A stretch of DNA of 39,757 bases, taken from JAHFLF01 sp964560145 (GTDB lineage: Bacteria; Patescibacteriota; Minisyncoccia; UBA6257; 1-14-0-10-44-23). The stretch is taken from the NCBI GenBank assembly GCA_964560145.1, contig CAZLKS010000005.1, forward strand, positions 1 through 39,757, in the 5' to 3' direction. The position numbers and the translations under genes are program-made. Below, one piece after another: positions 38,117 through 39,757 of the stretch. The notes beneath the pieces are model-generated. The model saw nothing but the letters and a program-made list of their open reading frames with translations. It did no database searches and was not told the DNA's origin. Each line of letters starts with the position of its first letter. The first letter of the stretch is position 1.

Positions 38117-39754
38117 ATGTTTGGCTTAAAGAATCCTACGAAATATATTTTTGTCGCCGGTGGTGTTATGTCTTCAATCGGCAAAGGCATCACCGCCTCT
38201 TCTATTGCGAAAATAATGCAGTCGCGAGGGCTTAAAGCGACTGCGGTTAAGATTGAGGCGTACGTGAACATTGACTCCGGCACCTTAACGCCCACTGAAC
38301 ACGGCGAAGTCTTCGTCCTTGCAGACGGACTCGAGTGCGACCAAGACCTTGGAAACTATGAGCGTTTCTTGGATACCGATCTTTCGCGTCTCAACTTCAT
38401 GACCACGGGGAGCGTCTACCTTTCAGTGATCACCAAGGAGCGTAATTTAGAGTATGGGGGCAAAAACGTTGAGGTTGTGCCGCACATTCCGAACGAAGTC
38501 ATTGATAAAATTGATACTGCGGTAGAGGCGGCCGGAGCAGACGTGGTGGTTATTGAAATCGGGGGCACCGTTGGCGAGTACCAAAACATTTTATTCTTAG
38601 AAGCGTATCGTATTTTAAAGTTCCACAAACCCGATGACTGCGCGTTTGTGTTGGTGGGCTATCTGCCGCTCCTTAACGGCGAAATTAAAAGTAAGCCGAC
38701 GCAGTATGCGGTGCGTACGGTGAATGCTGCCGGCATCGTCCCTGATTTTATTGTGGCGCGCGGCAAGGTTGCAATCGACGAGAAACGCAAAGAAAAAATT
38801 GCATTTAATTGCTCTATGCGGCCGGAAGAAATTATTTCCTGCCCGGACGTTGAGAGTATCTATGAAGTGCCCATTAATTTTGAGGACCAAGGCATGGGTG
38901 AGCTTCTTGCGAAGAAGCTCGGGCTTGGCGGACGCGATCGTGACATGAAGGAGTGGCGTGCCATGGTTGATAAAATTAGAGCGGCTACAGAACCGGTGAA
39001 AATCGCGATTGCAGGAAAGTATTTCACTACCGGAGAGTTCGTGATGACCGATTCGTACATTTCTGTTATCGAGGCGATTAAGCATGCGGCCTGTGCGGTT
39101 GGGCGGAAGGCGGTGATCGAATGGCTCAATGTTGAGGAGTTTGAGAAAGATCCGAAGCAGCTAGAGAGGCTCGCTCAGTATCAAGGGGTGATTGTGCCGG
39201 GTGGTTTTGGTAATCGCGGCATAGAAGGGAAAATAAAGGTTATTGAGCACTGCCGTGTTAATAAAATTCCTTACCTTGGGCTCTGCTATGGTATGCAGCT
39301 CATGGTTGTTGAGTACGCGCGTAGTAAAGCGGGCCTTCTGGACGCAAACACCACCGAGGTTAACCCTGACACTACAAATCCTGTTATTGACGTATTGCCT
39401 GAGCAGCGCGAACTGCTTGCCAAAAAGCAGTACGGCGCCTCAATGCGTCTTGGAAACTACACCGCCAAACTTCGAAAAGGAAGCATTGTGCAGGCTGCGT
39501 ATGGCGAAGATGAGGTTATTGAGAGGCATCGGCATCGGTATGAAGTCAATCCAGCGTATGTTCAGAGAATGGAGGCGGCGGGCCTCGTGTTCGGAGGAAC
39601 CTCGCCCGATGGCACATTGATGGAGTTTGCTGAGTTACCGAAGGATAAGCACCCATTCTTTGTTGGTACGCAGGCGCACCCAGAGCTTATCAGCCGACCA
39701 CTGCGACCGCACCCACTCTTCTTGGCTTTCATCAAAGCTGCTGCCAAGGACTAG
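38117..39754 (+). CDS. pyrG: CTP synthase
   Basis: 545 aa, full length. CTP synthase makes CTP from UTP, ATP and glutamine, the last step of de novo pyrimidine nucleotide synthesis. The N-terminal synthetase domain has GGVMSSIGKGITASSIAK with the P-loop-like element and EAYVNIDSGTLTPTEHGEVFV. The C-terminal class I glutamine amidotransferase has GVIVPGGFGNRG, the catalytic Cys in YLGLCYGMQL and the His-Glu pair in AHPELISRPL. It ends 3 bp before the window edge and is complete. Confidence 0.97.
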   Translation: MFGLKNPTKYIFVAGGVMSSIGKGITASSIAKIMQSRGLKATAVKIEAYVNIDSGTLTPTEHGEVFVLADGLECDQDLGNYERFLDTDLSRLNFMTTGSVYLSVITKERNLEYGGKNVEVVPHIPNEVIDKIDTAVEAAGADVVVIEIGGTVGEYQNILFLEAYRILKFHKPDDCAFVLVGYLPLLNGEIKSKPTQYAVRTVNAAGIVPDFIVARGKVAIDEKRKEKIAFNCSMRPEEIISCPDVESIYEVPINFEDQGMGELLAKKLGLGGRDRDMKEWRAMVDKIRAATEPVKIAIAGKYFTTGEFVMTDSYISVIEAIKHAACAVGRKAVIEWLNVEEFEKDPKQLERLAQYQGVIVPGGFGNRGIEGKIKVIEHCRVNKIPYLGLCYGMQLMVVEYARSKAGLLDANTTEVNPDTTNPVIDVLPEQRELLAKKQYGASMRLGNYTAKLRKGSIVQAAYGEDEVIERHRHRYEVNPAYVQRMEAAGLVFGGTSPDGTLMEFAELPKDKHPFFVGTQAHPELISRPLRPHPLFLAFIKAAAKD

Positions 39755-39757
39755 CCC

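Noticed and set aside
1..39757. Recoded UGA (as in Gracilibacteria and Absconditabacteria)
   Set aside because: TGA terminates ruvB, mutM and other genes exactly at the family's normal length, and no internal TGA is needed.
1..39757. tRNA or rRNA genes
   Set aside because: I looked through the intergenic regions for T-loop and anticodon-arm patterns and rRNA motifs and found none. A tRNAscan run would settle it.

Overview
The window looks like chromosome from a member of the Candidate Phyla Radiation (Patescibacteria), most likely a Parcubacteria-type lineage. This rests on gene content and style, not on a database search. The genes are short and close-packed, many core genes lack a Shine-Dalgarno (SD) sequence, TGA acts as a normal stop (ruvB and mutM end in it), YidC lacks its periplasmic domain, the 5'-3' exonuclease of Pol I stands alone, and VirB4/VirB6/PrgI-type genes sit beside the replication origin.

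Layout. 1-3185: a long hairpin, a UvrD/PcrA helicase and RsmA. 3244-17738: a type IV secretion-like (T4SS-like) envelope locus. It holds anchored and secreted proteins, a polytopic VirB6/TrbL-like protein, PrgI, a TraC-like N-terminal protein, the VirB4 ATPase, a VirB2-like two-helix protein and a predicted propeller protein. It is interrupted by a GxxExxY nuclease cassette and an IS30-family element. 17735-22266: the origin region, with jag-yidC-rnpA-rpmH leftward and dnaA-dnaN rightward, and DnaA boxes on both sides of dnaA. 22319-28102: a class A penicillin-binding protein, a strongly promoted small acidic protein, ruvC, yebC and a PilB/GspE ATPase. 28113-31553: a visibly GC-richer accessory block with an unrecognised membrane protein, a 16-codon ORF, an SPFH protein and a strongly promoted structured RNA on the minus strand. 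31661-36076: ruvB, a small membrane protein, tsaE, a GIY-YIG nuclease cassette, two small membrane proteins and the stand-alone exonuclease. 36109-39754: an orphan histidine kinase, mutM and pyrG.

The most interesting theme is intergenic palindromes. At least five unrelated families of roughly 70-230 bp inverted repeats fill whole gaps, often flush with start and stop codons. In two families the loop carries a small nuclease ORF (GxxExxY at 9205-9627, GIY-YIG at 33696-33989), and shorter ORF-less copies of the GxxExxY-type palindrome lie elsewhere in the window. This suggests nuclease-linked mobile palindromes with non-autonomous copies, comparable in layout to REP/RAYT systems but using other enzymes. 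One yebC copy supplies the gene's last codons. A separate family pairs a constant 19-nt loop with two different, compensated long stems (17-85 and 28113-28205).

Two expression styles coexist. Several core and T4SS genes have a -10 box so close to the ATG that the mRNA should be leaderless. The accessory genes at 28322-31066 and 34305-35073 have -35/-10 promoters, leaders, strong SD sequences and hairpin terminators.
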